Shown here piece by piece: positions 8,948 to 17,445 of a DNA stretch of 64,000 bases (the first letter of the stretch is position 1; every line of letters begins with the position of its first letter). The stretch is taken from the NCBI RefSeq assembly GCF_020005365.1, contig NZ_JACNML010000001.1, forward strand, positions 248,001 to 312,000, read 5' to 3'. The stretch comes from Kangiella shandongensis. Its GTDB lineage: Bacteria > Pseudomonadota > Gammaproteobacteria > Enterobacterales > Kangiellaceae. The translations under genes and the position numbers were made by a program. The notes under the pieces were generated by a model. It did not search any database, was not told the origin of the DNA, and saw nothing but the letters and a program-made list of their open reading frames with translations.

Positions 8948-10318
8948 ATGGTTGACTCAAACGCTGACAACTGGACTCCCGATAGCTGGAAGTCAAAACC
9001 TGTCAGTCAGCAAATCAAATACGGTGATCCGCAGGCGTTAGCGCAGGTGGTTGAAAAGTTATGCCAACTCCCTCCCCTGGTCTCATCATCAGAAGTTGAT
9101 ACCCTGAAACAACGCATCGCTGAAGCTCAGCGTGGCGAGCGTTTTATTTTACAAGGGGGCGATTGTGCCGAATCCTTCAAAGATTGCAACGCTGATGCTA
9201 TTTCACAGAAAGTCCGTAGCCTGCTGAGTTTAAGTCTGCTGGTCAGTCAGAAAACACAAATGCCCGTGACTCGTATTGGCCGTATCGCCGGACAATACGC
9301 CAAACCCCGCTCGGTATTAACAGAAACCCAGGGGGATATCACGTTAGCCAGCTATCGCGGCGACCTGGTCAATCATATCCACTTCAGCGAATCGGCTCGT
9401 ACGCCCGATCCAGCGCGTATGTTGGAAGGCTACAGCTACGCTTCCTTAACCATTAACTATATTCGCTCACTCTTAGAAGGCGAATTGGAAGAACTGTTTA
9501 ATCTCGAACCAGAAATGACTTCGCTGCAGGAGCTGGCCTCGCATAAGCAACTGCATCAAAGCCTTCGCAATTTCACCGAAGCACTGCAGCTGTTCCATCA
9601 ATTTAATGGCAGACAAACGGCACATAAAAACTTAACCGAGTTTTATACCAGTCATGAGGCATTACACCTTCATTACGAACAGGCCTTAACCCGTCAGGCC
9701 AACAACGGGCACTGGTATAACTTATCGACTCACTTTCCCTGGGTCGGTATGCGCACCGTACAGAGCGAAAGCGCCCATCTCGAATACTTACGAGGCATCG
9801 CTAACCCGATAGCAATCAAAGTCGGACCCACTGTTCAACCTCATGAGCTGGTTCAATTATGCCGCTGGCTTAACCCGCAAAATGAAGCTGGGCGACTTAC
9901 TTTGATCCAACGCTTTGGGCATACTAAGATTACAGAGAAGCTTCCCGCTTTGATTACAGCCATTCAAGATGCTGACATAAAAGTTCTTTGGAGCTGTGAT
10001 CCCATGCACGGCAACACTCAGGTTAGCACGGGCGATTATAAGACCCGAGACTACCAGCATATTCAGTCCGAGTTACAGCAGGCCTTTGATATTCATAACG
10101 CCCATGACTCTCATCTCGGTGCTTTACACCTGGAAATGACTGGCGAAGCGGTCATGGAGTGTGTCGGTAGCACTTATGGCGTCAAACATCAGGAATTAGG
10201 TAAAGCCTACACCAGCCTTGTCGATCCACGTTTAAACTTAAGTCAAGCCTTTGAATTAATTGATAGTTTAAACCTCAAACAAGAGCAGAAGGCAGCTGAT
10301 AAACAGCAAAAACCATAA
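8948..10318 (+). CDS. Class II 3-deoxy-7-phosphoheptulonate (DAHP) synthase
   Basis: 456 residues, typical for the plant/Pseudomonas-type class II enzyme. Diagnostic stretches: LQGGDCAESF (about 67-76), RIGRIAGQYAKPRS (about 111-124), the DP-MHGNT segment, and the C-terminal EMTGEAVMECVGS. It condenses phosphoenolpyruvate and erythrose 4-phosphate in the first committed step of aromatic amino acid biosynthesis, using a divalent metal bound by Cys, His, Glu and Asp residues. It stands alone with its own promoter. Class I AroF/G/H enzymes are unrelated in sequence, so the class assignment is firm. Confidence 0.93.
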   Translation: MVDSNADNWTPDSWKSKPVSQQIKYGDPQALAQVVEKLCQLPPLVSSSEVDTLKQRIAEAQRGERFILQGGDCAESFKDCNADAISQKVRSLLSLSLLVSQKTQMPVTRIGRIAGQYAKPRSVLTETQGDITLASYRGDLVNHIHFSESARTPDPARMLEGYSYASLTINYIRSLLEGELEELFNLEPEMTSLQELASHKQLHQSLRNFTEALQLFHQFNGRQTAHKNLTEFYTSHEALHLHYEQALTRQANNGHWYNLSTHFPWVGMRTVQSESAHLEYLRGIANPIAIKVGPTVQPHELVQLCRWLNPQNEAGRLTLIQRFGHTKITEKLPALITAIQDADIKVLWSCDPMHGNTQVSTGDYKTRDYQHIQSELQQAFDIHNAHDSHLGALHLEMTGEAVMECVGSTYGVKHQELGKAYTSLVDPRLNLSQAFELIDSLNLKQEQKAADKQQKP

Positions 10319-10326
10319 ATAAATCC

Positions 10327-10356
10327 TTGATCTAAAAGCTCCTATTGGCGTATATT
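10327..10356 (+). promoter_or_regulatory. Putative sigma-70-type promoter
   Basis: TTGATC (10327-10332), an 18-bp spacer and TATATT (10351-10356), 61 bp upstream of the small secreted-protein gene. Confidence 0.4.
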
Positions 10357-10416
10357 CGGGGGATACCCTCGATACTGGGGGCATTGGTACAGGTGAAATA
10401 TGGTAAGGAGTGAACC

Positions 10417-10722
10417 ATGTTACCCAAAAACTGTTTGAGACAAGTATTATTAGCTAGTGGCGTCGCTTTAAGCATCGTCGGTGGTTCCAATGCTTTTGCT
10501 AAGGCACAAATTTGTGCTGACAGTTATCGTGTGGACTCCAGCAGTGATGAATTACACATTATTACATCACTGGAACCTGAATTATTAGAACCAGCTTCCA
10601 CTCGTCTTGCTCACAACGATTCGGATAAAAAAGCAACCAACTGGTACTCCTGGTTAACCGAATCTCACAATATGCCAAGCTTGCACTTTATTCAGTTTCT
10701 AGAATTGTTTGAAAAGTCTTAA
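10417..10722 (+). CDS. Small secreted hypothetical protein
   Basis: 101 residues. AAGGAG stands 8 nt before the ATG. Residues 1-28 form a signal peptide (hydrophobic core VLLASGVALSIVGG, cleavage after AFA). The mature part is about 70 residues, acidic, with a single cysteine and a Trp-rich NWYSWL stretch. I do not recognise a family. It has its own likely promoter and sits between DAHP synthase and a DUF2970 gene. Confidence 0.6.
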   Translation: MLPKNCLRQVLLASGVALSIVGGSNAFAKAQICADSYRVDSSSDELHIITSLEPELLEPASTRLAHNDSDKKATNWYSWLTESHNMPSLHFIQFLELFEKS

Positions 10723-10784
10723 TTTTTTCATCTACCTGGGTTATATTAACCCCTTCTAAAACAAGCTGTATTACACATTTAACA

Positions 10785-11057
10785 ATGACTCAAGACGAAT
10801 CTAAAACCAATGAAGCCTCATTGGACAATCCCCCTGAGCCCAAAGATCAAGAGAAAAGCAAAGGGACCGGTTTCTGGTCAACCGTTCAAAGCGTGCTCGG
10901 CGCCATGTTCGGAGTACAGTCCGAGGAGCAGCGTGAAAAAGATTTTGAAAAAGGCAGCGCCGTTCAATTTATCGTTGGCGGCATTATCTTTGTTGTCGTC
11001 TTTATTCTTACGATTCTGTATTTCGTAAACTCAGCATTAGAAAACGCTGGTGCATAG
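10785..11057 (+). CDS. DUF2970 family small membrane protein
   Basis: 90 residues. The N-terminal 30 are charged and disordered-looking. The middle has the DUF2970 signature SVLGAMFGVQSEEQREKDF (about 36-54), and a single transmembrane helix follows (about 63-85, IVGGIIFVVVFILTILYFV). Function unknown; members occur as small inner-membrane proteins in proteobacteria. The stop is 5 nt from the stop of the convergent dam gene. Confidence 0.8.
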   Translation: MTQDESKTNEASLDNPPEPKDQEKSKGTGFWSTVQSVLGAMFGVQSEEQREKDFEKGSAVQFIVGGIIFVVVFILTILYFVNSALENAGA

Positions 11058-11062
11058 CCGGG

Positions 11063-11893
11063 TCAACGATAAATCGCAAGCAGCTCTTTTGCTTTTGAGC
11101 GATTGTTGCCGTCACACGAAATGAATCGCTGCACATCAAAGTGGGCCATAGCCGTAGCTTTTTTATAAATATCTCGAGCGACGACTGTGTCATGATTTGA
11201 GATTGCGGTGGTCACTCCCTTTTGCTGCGCTCGCTCTGCCAGAAAGCCTAATTCAGCTTGCTGATCGTAACTAAAGCCCTGCTTGGTATAGTCGGTAAAA
11301 TTCGCAGTTAAACTCCGTGGTAAATAAGGCGGATCGCAATAAATCACGTCGCCACGACGAGCGCCATTAAAGCTAGTTCGGAAGCTCTGGCAACGAAACT
11401 CTGCTCGCTGTGCTCTTTTAGCAAACACCTCCAGTTCTTTTCCTGGAAAGTACGGGCGCTTATATCGTCCAAAAGGTACGTTAAAACCACCCGAGCGGTT
11501 ATAGCGACACAAACCATTATAGCCATGCCGGTTAAAGTACAGGAATAATGCCGAGCGCTCTTCCCCTGCATCGAGCTGGTTAAAATGCTGACGCAACTCG
11601 TAAAAACGCTTTTCCGTATTATTGGTTTCAGAGAAAAAAGTCGCGCAATAGTTAATGAAACGCCCCTTGCCCCGCTTTAAGTCCCGAAACAGGTTAATTA
11701 AATCCGGGTTGATATCTGCCAGAACAAAACGCTCATAGTCGGCGTTTAAAAATACCACGCCGGAGCCAACAAAAGGCTCAATAAGCTTTTCCCCCTGCGG
11801 CAGATGATGCAGAATTTTAGGTAATAGTCTAAACTTGCCACCAGCCCATTTAAGGAAAGGTCGTTGATACTTCATGGGCTGTATGATCGACAT
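11063..11893 (-). CDS. dam: DNA adenine methylase Dam
   Basis: 276 residues, normal for Dam. The SAM-binding motif FLKWAGGKF (about 13-21) and FVGSGVVFLN, the catalytic DPPY at about 185-188, and FNRHGYNGLCRYN are all present. The enzyme methylates N6 of adenine in GATC and in this group supports mismatch-repair strand choice and replication timing. An alternative start at the internal ATG (11875) would shorten it by 6 residues; neither start has a clear ribosome-binding site. It is not next to its common neighbours aroB/damX here. Confidence 0.92.
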   Translation of the reverse strand: MSIIQPMKYQRPFLKWAGGKFRLLPKILHHLPQGEKLIEPFVGSGVVFLNADYERFVLADINPDLINLFRDLKRGKGRFINYCATFFSETNNTEKRFYELRQHFNQLDAGEERSALFLYFNRHGYNGLCRYNRSGGFNVPFGRYKRPYFPGKELEVFAKRAQRAEFRCQSFRTSFNGARRGDVIYCDPPYLPRSLTANFTDYTKQGFSYDQQAELGFLAERAQQKGVTTAISNHDTVVARDIYKKATAMAHFDVQRFISCDGNNRSKAKELLAIYR

Positions 11894-11995
11894 AAATTAA
11901 AATGAAATCAAAAGACTCGACGTGGATAAACAGGCTTTAGTGTATCAAAACCGATCCCGAATAACACGAAATTGCGAATTTATTGAAGGTATTAC

Positions 11996-12586
11996 ATGAA
12001 AGAACAGAAAGCGACCCTGATATTAGCACACGGTGCCGGCGCTGACTCTCAGTCAGACTTCATGCAATTTATGGTCAAGCACATCGCTTGTCAGCAGATT
12101 GACGTTATGACATTTGACTTTCCTTACATGGAACGTCGCCAGCAAACTGGTAAAAAATCACCTCCGGACAGGATGCCAAAATTGATTGAAAGTTTTAAAC
12201 AACAAATCGACAAGGCAAGCAGTGGAAATCTTTTTATTGGCGGCAAATCCATGGGCGGCCGAGTAGCCAGTATGATCGCCGACGACGTTGGTGCCGGTGG
12301 TGTAATCTGTATGGGTTACCCTTTCCATCCACCGGGGAAACCGGAAAAGACTCGAACCGCGCACCTGCAGACATTAACAACACCCGCTTTAATTTTACAG
12401 GGAACACGAGATCCCTTCGGCAAACCCCACGAAGTGGAACAGTACGCTCTCAGCGAAGCCATTCAGGTAGATTGGCTCGACGATGGAAATCATAGTTTCG
12501 AGACTCTGAAACGCTCTGAGGTGTCTACTGAAGCCACTTGGTATTTAGCTGCACAAAAGGCTCAGCAATTTATTTTGTCACATTAG
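11996..12586 (+). CDS. Alpha/beta-hydrolase family protein (KANL3/Tex30-like)
   Basis: 196 residues. N-terminal LILAHGAGADSQS forms the oxyanion-hole region, the nucleophile elbow is GGKSMGGRVAS (Ser around 84), an aspartate follows in LILQGTRDPFG and the catalytic histidine is in DDGNHSFE. This matches the small dienelactone-hydrolase-like family. The substrate is unknown; an esterase or thioesterase role in the cytoplasm is plausible. No signal peptide. It is a stand-alone gene between dam and a small lipoprotein. Confidence 0.75.
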   Translation: MKEQKATLILAHGAGADSQSDFMQFMVKHIACQQIDVMTFDFPYMERRQQTGKKSPPDRMPKLIESFKQQIDKASSGNLFIGGKSMGGRVASMIADDVGAGGVICMGYPFHPPGKPEKTRTAHLQTLTTPALILQGTRDPFGKPHEVEQYALSEAIQVDWLDDGNHSFETLKRSEVSTEATWYLAAQKAQQFILSH

Positions 12587-12726
12587 CCTTCCATGATGAA
12601 TGCTACAAGCTGTTGATTTTATGATAAGGTTTCTCTAACTCACTCGACTGAAACTGTGAGCTAATTGGACGCGAATGCGATTACAGAATTATAGACTCAA
12701 CGATAACTCTTACAGAAGGAACGCCT

Positions 12727-13131
12727 ATGAGCACAACACGACTAAGCTACACTGTTTTAGCCATTGTTATCACCTGCCTGCTACAATCCTGCACTAAAGC
12801 AAACAGCGATGTGCAACCCACCAGTGCGCAAGATTTATATGCCGAAATACAACGAGAAGCCCAAGTTCAAGGTTGCATGACTCATGATGACTGCGCACTG
12901 CTGCCTGTGGGTAAGAAGCCATGTGGTGGACCTGAAAGCTACCAGCCTTACTCTAAAACCAGTAGCGATGTGGCGAAACTCAAAGAACTCGGAGAGCGTT
13001 ACCGGGACATGAGGGAGCAGTACAACCTGGAAAACCAGATTATGGGAACCTGCGTTGTAACTCCCAAACCTCGAGTCAGCTGCGTTCGTAACCAGTGTAT
13101 GGCATCAGAGCAAAGCACTCACATCCAGTAA
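12727..13131 (+). CDS. Small Cys-rich lipoprotein, hypothetical
   Basis: 134 residues. AGAAGGA precedes the ATG. The N-terminus is a lipoprotein signal peptide with cleavage before Cys22 (LLQSC). The mature chain has six further cysteines, including GCMTHDDC, PCGGPESY and the final CVRNQC, suggesting disulfide bonding in the periplasm. I do not recognise a function. The last 27 nt overlap the 3' end of bioD on the other strand. Confidence 0.65.
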   Translation: MSTTRLSYTVLAIVITCLLQSCTKANSDVQPTSAQDLYAEIQREAQVQGCMTHDDCALLPVGKKPCGGPESYQPYSKTSSDVAKLKELGERYRDMREQYNLENQIMGTCVVTPKPRVSCVRNQCMASEQSTHIQ

Positions 13132-13791
13132 CTGGCTGACAGCATCCGCGTCTTGTGAAGCATTCTGCTGCGGCACAATGCCGAGACAAGGCGCGCCGAT
13201 ATTGCTTTTAAGCCATTGAATGTTATCTTCAGCCATATTCATTTTACCTTGAGCAAAATTGGCAACCCAGCCAACGAGTTTCAGGCCTCGGCGTTCAATG
13301 TCCCTTACCGTTAACATCGCATGGTTTAAACAGCCAAGCTTCATACCAACAACCAGAAGAACTTCATGCCCACTCTGCTCTACCCAATCGGCATAGGTTT
13401 CCTTATGATTTAAAGGAGTCAGCCAGCCACCGGCTCCTTCAGTCAATACCAGCTCAGCCTGCTCAGGAAAGACAACACTCTGTTGTAAGCGCTCGACACT
13501 TAAAGCAACACCAGCCAAATCCGCTGCTATATGGGGCGCAATGGCGGGCTCGAAACAAAAAGGGTTCACATCGTCATAGGTTAATTCAAGGTTTGCGGCC
13601 TTCTGTAGCTGCAAAGCATCATCATTTTGCATGACGCCCTGCACTGGCTGAGCATCGGACGCAATAGGCTTCAAACCAGCAACCTTACACCCTTTTTCTG
13701 CCAAGGCTCGAAGCAATGCTGCAGAGATAAAAGTTTTACCAATTTCGGTATCCGTTCCAGTCACAAAAATTTTTCGTTGGCCTTTATTCAA
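13105..13791 (-). CDS. bioD: Dethiobiotin synthetase BioD
   Basis: 228 residues from a TTG at 13791-13789, chosen because GAGG lies about 9 nt upstream and the family N-terminus (KIFVTGTDTEIGKT) follows closely; a longer TTG start at 13815 has no ribosome-binding site. Walker A is GTDTEIGKT, and LTEGAGGWLTPL is the second conserved loop. The enzyme closes the ureido ring of dethiobiotin with ATP and CO2, the step before BioB. It is separated from bioBFHC by the plus-strand gene at 13837-14592 and must have its own promoter. Confidence 0.92.
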   Translation of the reverse strand: MNKGQRKIFVTGTDTEIGKTFISAALLRALAEKGCKVAGLKPIASDAQPVQGVMQNDDALQLQKAANLELTYDDVNPFCFEPAIAPHIAADLAGVALSVERLQQSVVFPEQAELVLTEGAGGWLTPLNHKETYADWVEQSGHEVLLVVGMKLGCLNHAMLTVRDIERRGLKLVGWVANFAQGKMNMAEDNIQWLKSNIGAPCLGIVPQQNASQDADAVSQLLDVSALL

Positions 13792-13836
13792 TCTGTTATA
13801 CCTCGCACAAATCAAGTCTGATGATTACTATATACT

Positions 13837-14592
13837 ATGGCTGAGCAAGAGCAATTCAATCCGTTAACCAAAGACTTTTTTATGGATAATTTGACGAACG
13901 ACAACACTATCATATTAATCTTGGGCATCCTAGCGCTGGTCATGCTCCTCGGTGCCGTAATCATGGCGACACTGAAACATGCACTTGTTCGTCAACTCGA
14001 ATCAAAAAATGCTGAACTGAAACAGGTTATCAAAGAGAACACGCAAAACATTGCCAAGAAAAAGCATAAAATCGAAGAAATGGAGGCTGACTATAAGAAG
14101 TTACAGGACTCACTTACCAGCCTATCAGAACGCAATACAACTCTGGTTCAGGAGCACCGCCAATTAAATTCCAAATATCAGGAAACCGTCAGTAGCTATG
14201 AAGAAGCTCATAAAAGCTATATGGACTCCCTTCAGTCGATCACCGACATTAAGCAGGAATATGAAGCCGAAATAGAAGAGCTTAAAGAAGAGCATCGAGA
14301 AACAATAAAAAATGTTCGTCAGGAAGCTAAAGATGAAATCGAGCACTTCAAGTCTAACTATTTGTCAGACTATGATCACATCAAAAAGAGCCATAAGCGC
14401 TTAATCACAGCTAACCAGACACTGAGTAAAAATACGGATAATTTACGCGATGAGCGAGACTTTTATCGGACCGAGTTCGAAACGCTACGCGACTTTTTGC
14501 ACGATGCTCAAATGAAAAATGCTAAAGAAATCCTTAGGGCAAAAGAAAAAGAGCTGGAAGAAAAAGTGGTCAAGTTTGAGAACAAAAAGTAG
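13837..14592 (+). CDS. Membrane-anchored coiled-coil protein, hypothetical
   Basis: 251 residues. A single transmembrane helix lies at about residues 25-46 (IILILGILALVMLLGAVIMA), followed by about 190 residues of continuous Glu/Lys/Gln-rich heptads that read as one long coiled coil. This suggests a cytoplasmic or periplasmic rod attached to the inner membrane. No domain is recognisable. It lies between bioC and bioD on the opposite strand, so it splits what is usually one biotin gene block. A second in-frame ATG (13882) could be the start; neither has a clear ribosome-binding site. Confidence 0.65.
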   Translation: MAEQEQFNPLTKDFFMDNLTNDNTIILILGILALVMLLGAVIMATLKHALVRQLESKNAELKQVIKENTQNIAKKKHKIEEMEADYKKLQDSLTSLSERNTTLVQEHRQLNSKYQETVSSYEEAHKSYMDSLQSITDIKQEYEAEIEELKEEHRETIKNVRQEAKDEIEHFKSNYLSDYDHIKKSHKRLITANQTLSKNTDNLRDERDFYRTEFETLRDFLHDAQMKNAKEILRAKEKELEEKVVKFENKK

Positions 14593-14610
14593 TGAGTGCA
14601 GGATCTATTC

Positions 14611-15462
14611 CTAAGGCTCACGCTTACCTTCAGCAAGCTCTACAATATACTCATGGTAACTGGTTGTCTTAGTCATTTCGCTGCCAAAGGCGTGACCATA
14701 AATCAGCTCATAAGTGGCAGGTAACTGCCCATCATCCATTGCAAACTGACGATAAGCCTTTTCAACGGCTTTCAACTTCTTTGGGCCCATCAGGCCATTG
14801 CTACGTCGGTGGTCAATATTGTGCGCTCCAATATCTTTTAAGTCCCGCATCAGCTCCATGGCCTTGTCATAACTGATAACCACGGGCTCCGCATCGACTA
14901 CAGGATCGATCAGCTGCGCCGATAACATGGCATCACCAACATTGTGCATATCAATAAAATCGTTGACGTGTTGATAATGGTCAACCTGGGCGAAGCTATG
15001 TTTTAGCTCCTTGAGCGTATCCGGCCCCAGCGTGGTAAATAACAATAATCCTTCTGGGCGTAATACTCGATTAAGCTCCTTGAACAGCCCCGGTAAATCT
15101 TCCAACCATTGAATGGCCAGGTTGGAAAAAATCAGGTCCACCGAGTTATCTTCAAAAGGTAACGCCATGGCATTGGCGCAAATATACTCTTCACTGGCGG
15201 AGCGCTGACGGCACCATTGGACCATCCCTTCAGCAATATCCACCCCGGTAACGCTCGATTGGGTAAAACGTTGTGATAACTCACGTGTAAACACACCCGT
15301 CCCACAACCTAAATCGACAATGGTTTCGGGCTGCAATTTAAAGTAGTCCAATCGCTCGAATAAGCGCTCACCAGCAATACGTTGAAAAAAGGCGGCTTCA
15401 TCATACGTTTTCGCGGCCTGACTAAATGAACGCGCGACATCGGCAGAGCTGATCTGGTTCAT
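14611..15462 (-). CDS. bioC: Malonyl-ACP O-methyltransferase BioC
   Basis: 283 residues. The SAM-binding motif VDLGCGTGVFTREL (about 48-61) and DLIFSNLAIQWLEDL (about 110-124), characteristic of BioC, are present. BioC methylates malonyl-ACP so that the fatty acid synthase can build the pimeloyl chain of biotin. Its ATG overlaps the stop of bioH by 4 nt (15459-15462), showing translational coupling; it is the last gene of the bioB-F-H-C run. Confidence 0.93.
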   Translation of the reverse strand: MNQISSADVARSFSQAAKTYDEAAFFQRIAGERLFERLDYFKLQPETIVDLGCGTGVFTRELSQRFTQSSVTGVDIAEGMVQWCRQRSASEEYICANAMALPFEDNSVDLIFSNLAIQWLEDLPGLFKELNRVLRPEGLLLFTTLGPDTLKELKHSFAQVDHYQHVNDFIDMHNVGDAMLSAQLIDPVVDAEPVVISYDKAMELMRDLKDIGAHNIDHRRSNGLMGPKKLKAVEKAYRQFAMDDGQLPATYELIYGHAFGSEMTKTTSYHEYIVELAEGKREP

Positions 15463-16235
15463 GCTTTTAAAAACTCGCTAACTTTATCAATGAACATCTC
15501 AGTGTGTGACAAAAACGGCGCATGGCTGGCTTTCGGAAAGACATGCTGCTCGCTGTTCGGGGCTAACTGCTGAATAGCATCAGCCGCTTTAGCTGGAACC
15601 AAAGAGTCGAGACGACCATACAACCGTAAAAAAGGTACCTCAATCTTTTTCAAGTCGTCGCGCAGATCGACATCATTTAATAGCGACAAACCTTCACGCA
15701 ACGCCTTTGACGCTGGGACGCCATGAATAAACACCGTATCACGCAAACGCTTGATGTCTTCCTTTTGAGTTTCACTGCCGATGGCCTGAATCGCTAAAAA
15801 GCGAATAATGGTGCCTTGATAATCTTCTTCCAGATAACGACAAAAGCTATCCATAATGTTTGGCTTCATGGCGTGCATCCAGTCATCCGCCTGCACAAAA
15901 CGTGGTGAGCTGGAAACCGTGACCAAAGATTCCACTCGCTGAGGTTGCTGCAATGCAATCTGAGTCGAAACCAGACCACCTAACGACCATCCAAGATAAT
16001 GCGCTTTCTCAGGAGTGACTTTCATAACCTGCTCGGTCAATAAATCTAAATCGTAATGACCGCCCGGCAGTGGCGAGCGACCAAATCCCGGGAGATCCAC
16101 AAGGTGCAGTGTAAAATCCTGTGCTAGTCGATCGGATACCAGCTCCCAGATACCCGAATGTAGCCCCCAGCCATGAAGAAGCACCAGATCCGGCCCCTGC
16201 CCCAAAGTTTCAACGTATGGTTTCAATTTACTCAC
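15459..16235 (-). CDS. bioH: Pimeloyl-ACP methyl ester carboxylesterase BioH
   Basis: 258 residues, an alpha/beta hydrolase. The N-terminal LLHGWGLHSGIW is the BioH-type oxyanion-hole stretch, the nucleophile elbow is LGWSLGGLVS (Ser around 82), the aspartate is in YGRLDSLVP and the histidine in ASHAPFLSH. It cleaves the methyl ester of pimeloyl-ACP and ends chain synthesis. It overlaps bioF upstream and bioC downstream by 4 nt each. Confidence 0.92.
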   Translation of the reverse strand: MSKLKPYVETLGQGPDLVLLHGWGLHSGIWELVSDRLAQDFTLHLVDLPGFGRSPLPGGHYDLDLLTEQVMKVTPEKAHYLGWSLGGLVSTQIALQQPQRVESLVTVSSSPRFVQADDWMHAMKPNIMDSFCRYLEEDYQGTIIRFLAIQAIGSETQKEDIKRLRDTVFIHGVPASKALREGLSLLNDVDLRDDLKKIEVPFLRLYGRLDSLVPAKAADAIQQLAPNSEQHVFPKASHAPFLSHTEMFIDKVSEFLKA

Positions 16236-17392
16236 TGTGTCACCTGAATTTCTGCTTGTATTGCTTCGATCAATTGCTCGATATGACTTTTGGTATGACT
16301 CGCAGTTAATGTAATACGAAGCCGTGCACTGTTTTCCGGTACCGTCGGCGGGCGGATAGCAACCACTAATATGCCCCGCTGGCGCAATCCTTGGCTGAGT
16401 TGTACGGCCGTATCATTCTTCCCAACCAGTAAAGGCTGAATGGCGGTATCCGACGGCATCAACGGTAAGTCAGCGTCCGCTGCTAACTGTTTAAAATACC
16501 GAATGTTGTGCTGTAATTTTAAACGTAACTCAGGGTCATCCTGAAGCAGTTTCAAGCTGGCACGATTGACTGCGGCTACTGCGGGCGGTATTGCCGTGGT
16601 GTAAATATAACTTCGGGCAAACTGTATCAGACTCTCGATCAATGAATTATTTCCGGCCACAAAAGCCCCATACCCCCCCATCGACTTACCCAGCGTCGCC
16701 ATGTAAATATCGGCCTGTGACTGAGCTAACCCAAAATGTTCAAGAGAACCTCTTCCTGACTCCCCCAGTACGCCAAAGCCATGGGCGTCATCGACCATCA
16801 GTTGCGACTGACTTTCTTTAGCCAGCTCAACAATTTCTGGCAATGGCGCCAAGTCACCGTCCATGCTGAAAACACCGTCTGTCACAACAATCTTGCTTTC
16901 AACCTTGTGTTTTAACTGACGCCGCAACGAGTCCAGATCATTATGCCCGTAACGCAGCATTTTCGCTTCGCTGGCACGGCCACCGTCGATTAGCGAGGCA
17001 TGGTTCAGTTTATCCTGTATCAATAAATCCTTCTTATCGAACAAACTGGTTAGCACGCCATAGTTGGCCATAAAGCCTGAGGAAAATAACAGCGCACGCT
17101 CAGTACCGAGGAACTCTGCCAACTCCTCTTCCAGTAAATGATGCTCTTTACTATGACCAACCACTAAATGAGAGGCACCGCTACCCACGCCGTATTGTTT
17201 GCTTGCAGCAACCATGGATTCTATCAATTTAGGATGGTTTGCCAGCCCCAGATAGTCATTGCTGCTGAAGTTAATGAAATGACTGGAGTCAATGCTGACT
17301 TCAGTATCCTGCCCGCTCTCCAGCGTTAGACGCTGGCGCATTAAGTCCTGCGCCTGCCTCTGCTTTAAGCGGCTTTCTAATTTATCCCACAT
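16232..17392 (-). CDS. bioF: 8-amino-7-oxononanoate synthase BioF
   Basis: 386 residues, a fold-type I PLP enzyme. Recognisable parts are NFSSNDYLGLANHP (about 43-56), the PLP ring-stacking and cofactor-binding region MVDDAHGFGVLG, and the Schiff-base lysine in TLGKSMGGYGAF. It condenses pimeloyl-ACP with alanine. It follows bioB after a 53-bp gap and overlaps bioH by 4 nt. Confidence 0.94.
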   Translation of the reverse strand: MWDKLESRLKQRQAQDLMRQRLTLESGQDTEVSIDSSHFINFSSNDYLGLANHPKLIESMVAASKQYGVGSGASHLVVGHSKEHHLLEEELAEFLGTERALLFSSGFMANYGVLTSLFDKKDLLIQDKLNHASLIDGGRASEAKMLRYGHNDLDSLRRQLKHKVESKIVVTDGVFSMDGDLAPLPEIVELAKESQSQLMVDDAHGFGVLGESGRGSLEHFGLAQSQADIYMATLGKSMGGYGAFVAGNNSLIESLIQFARSYIYTTAIPPAVAAVNRASLKLLQDDPELRLKLQHNIRYFKQLAADADLPLMPSDTAIQPLLVGKNDTAVQLSQGLRQRGILVVAIRPPTVPENSARLRITLTASHTKSHIEQLIEAIQAEIQVTQ

Positions 17393-17445
17393 AGTTAAAA
17401 CTCAGTGGCTATTGTTTGGTGAGGTTTGGAGTAACGAGTCAGAAA

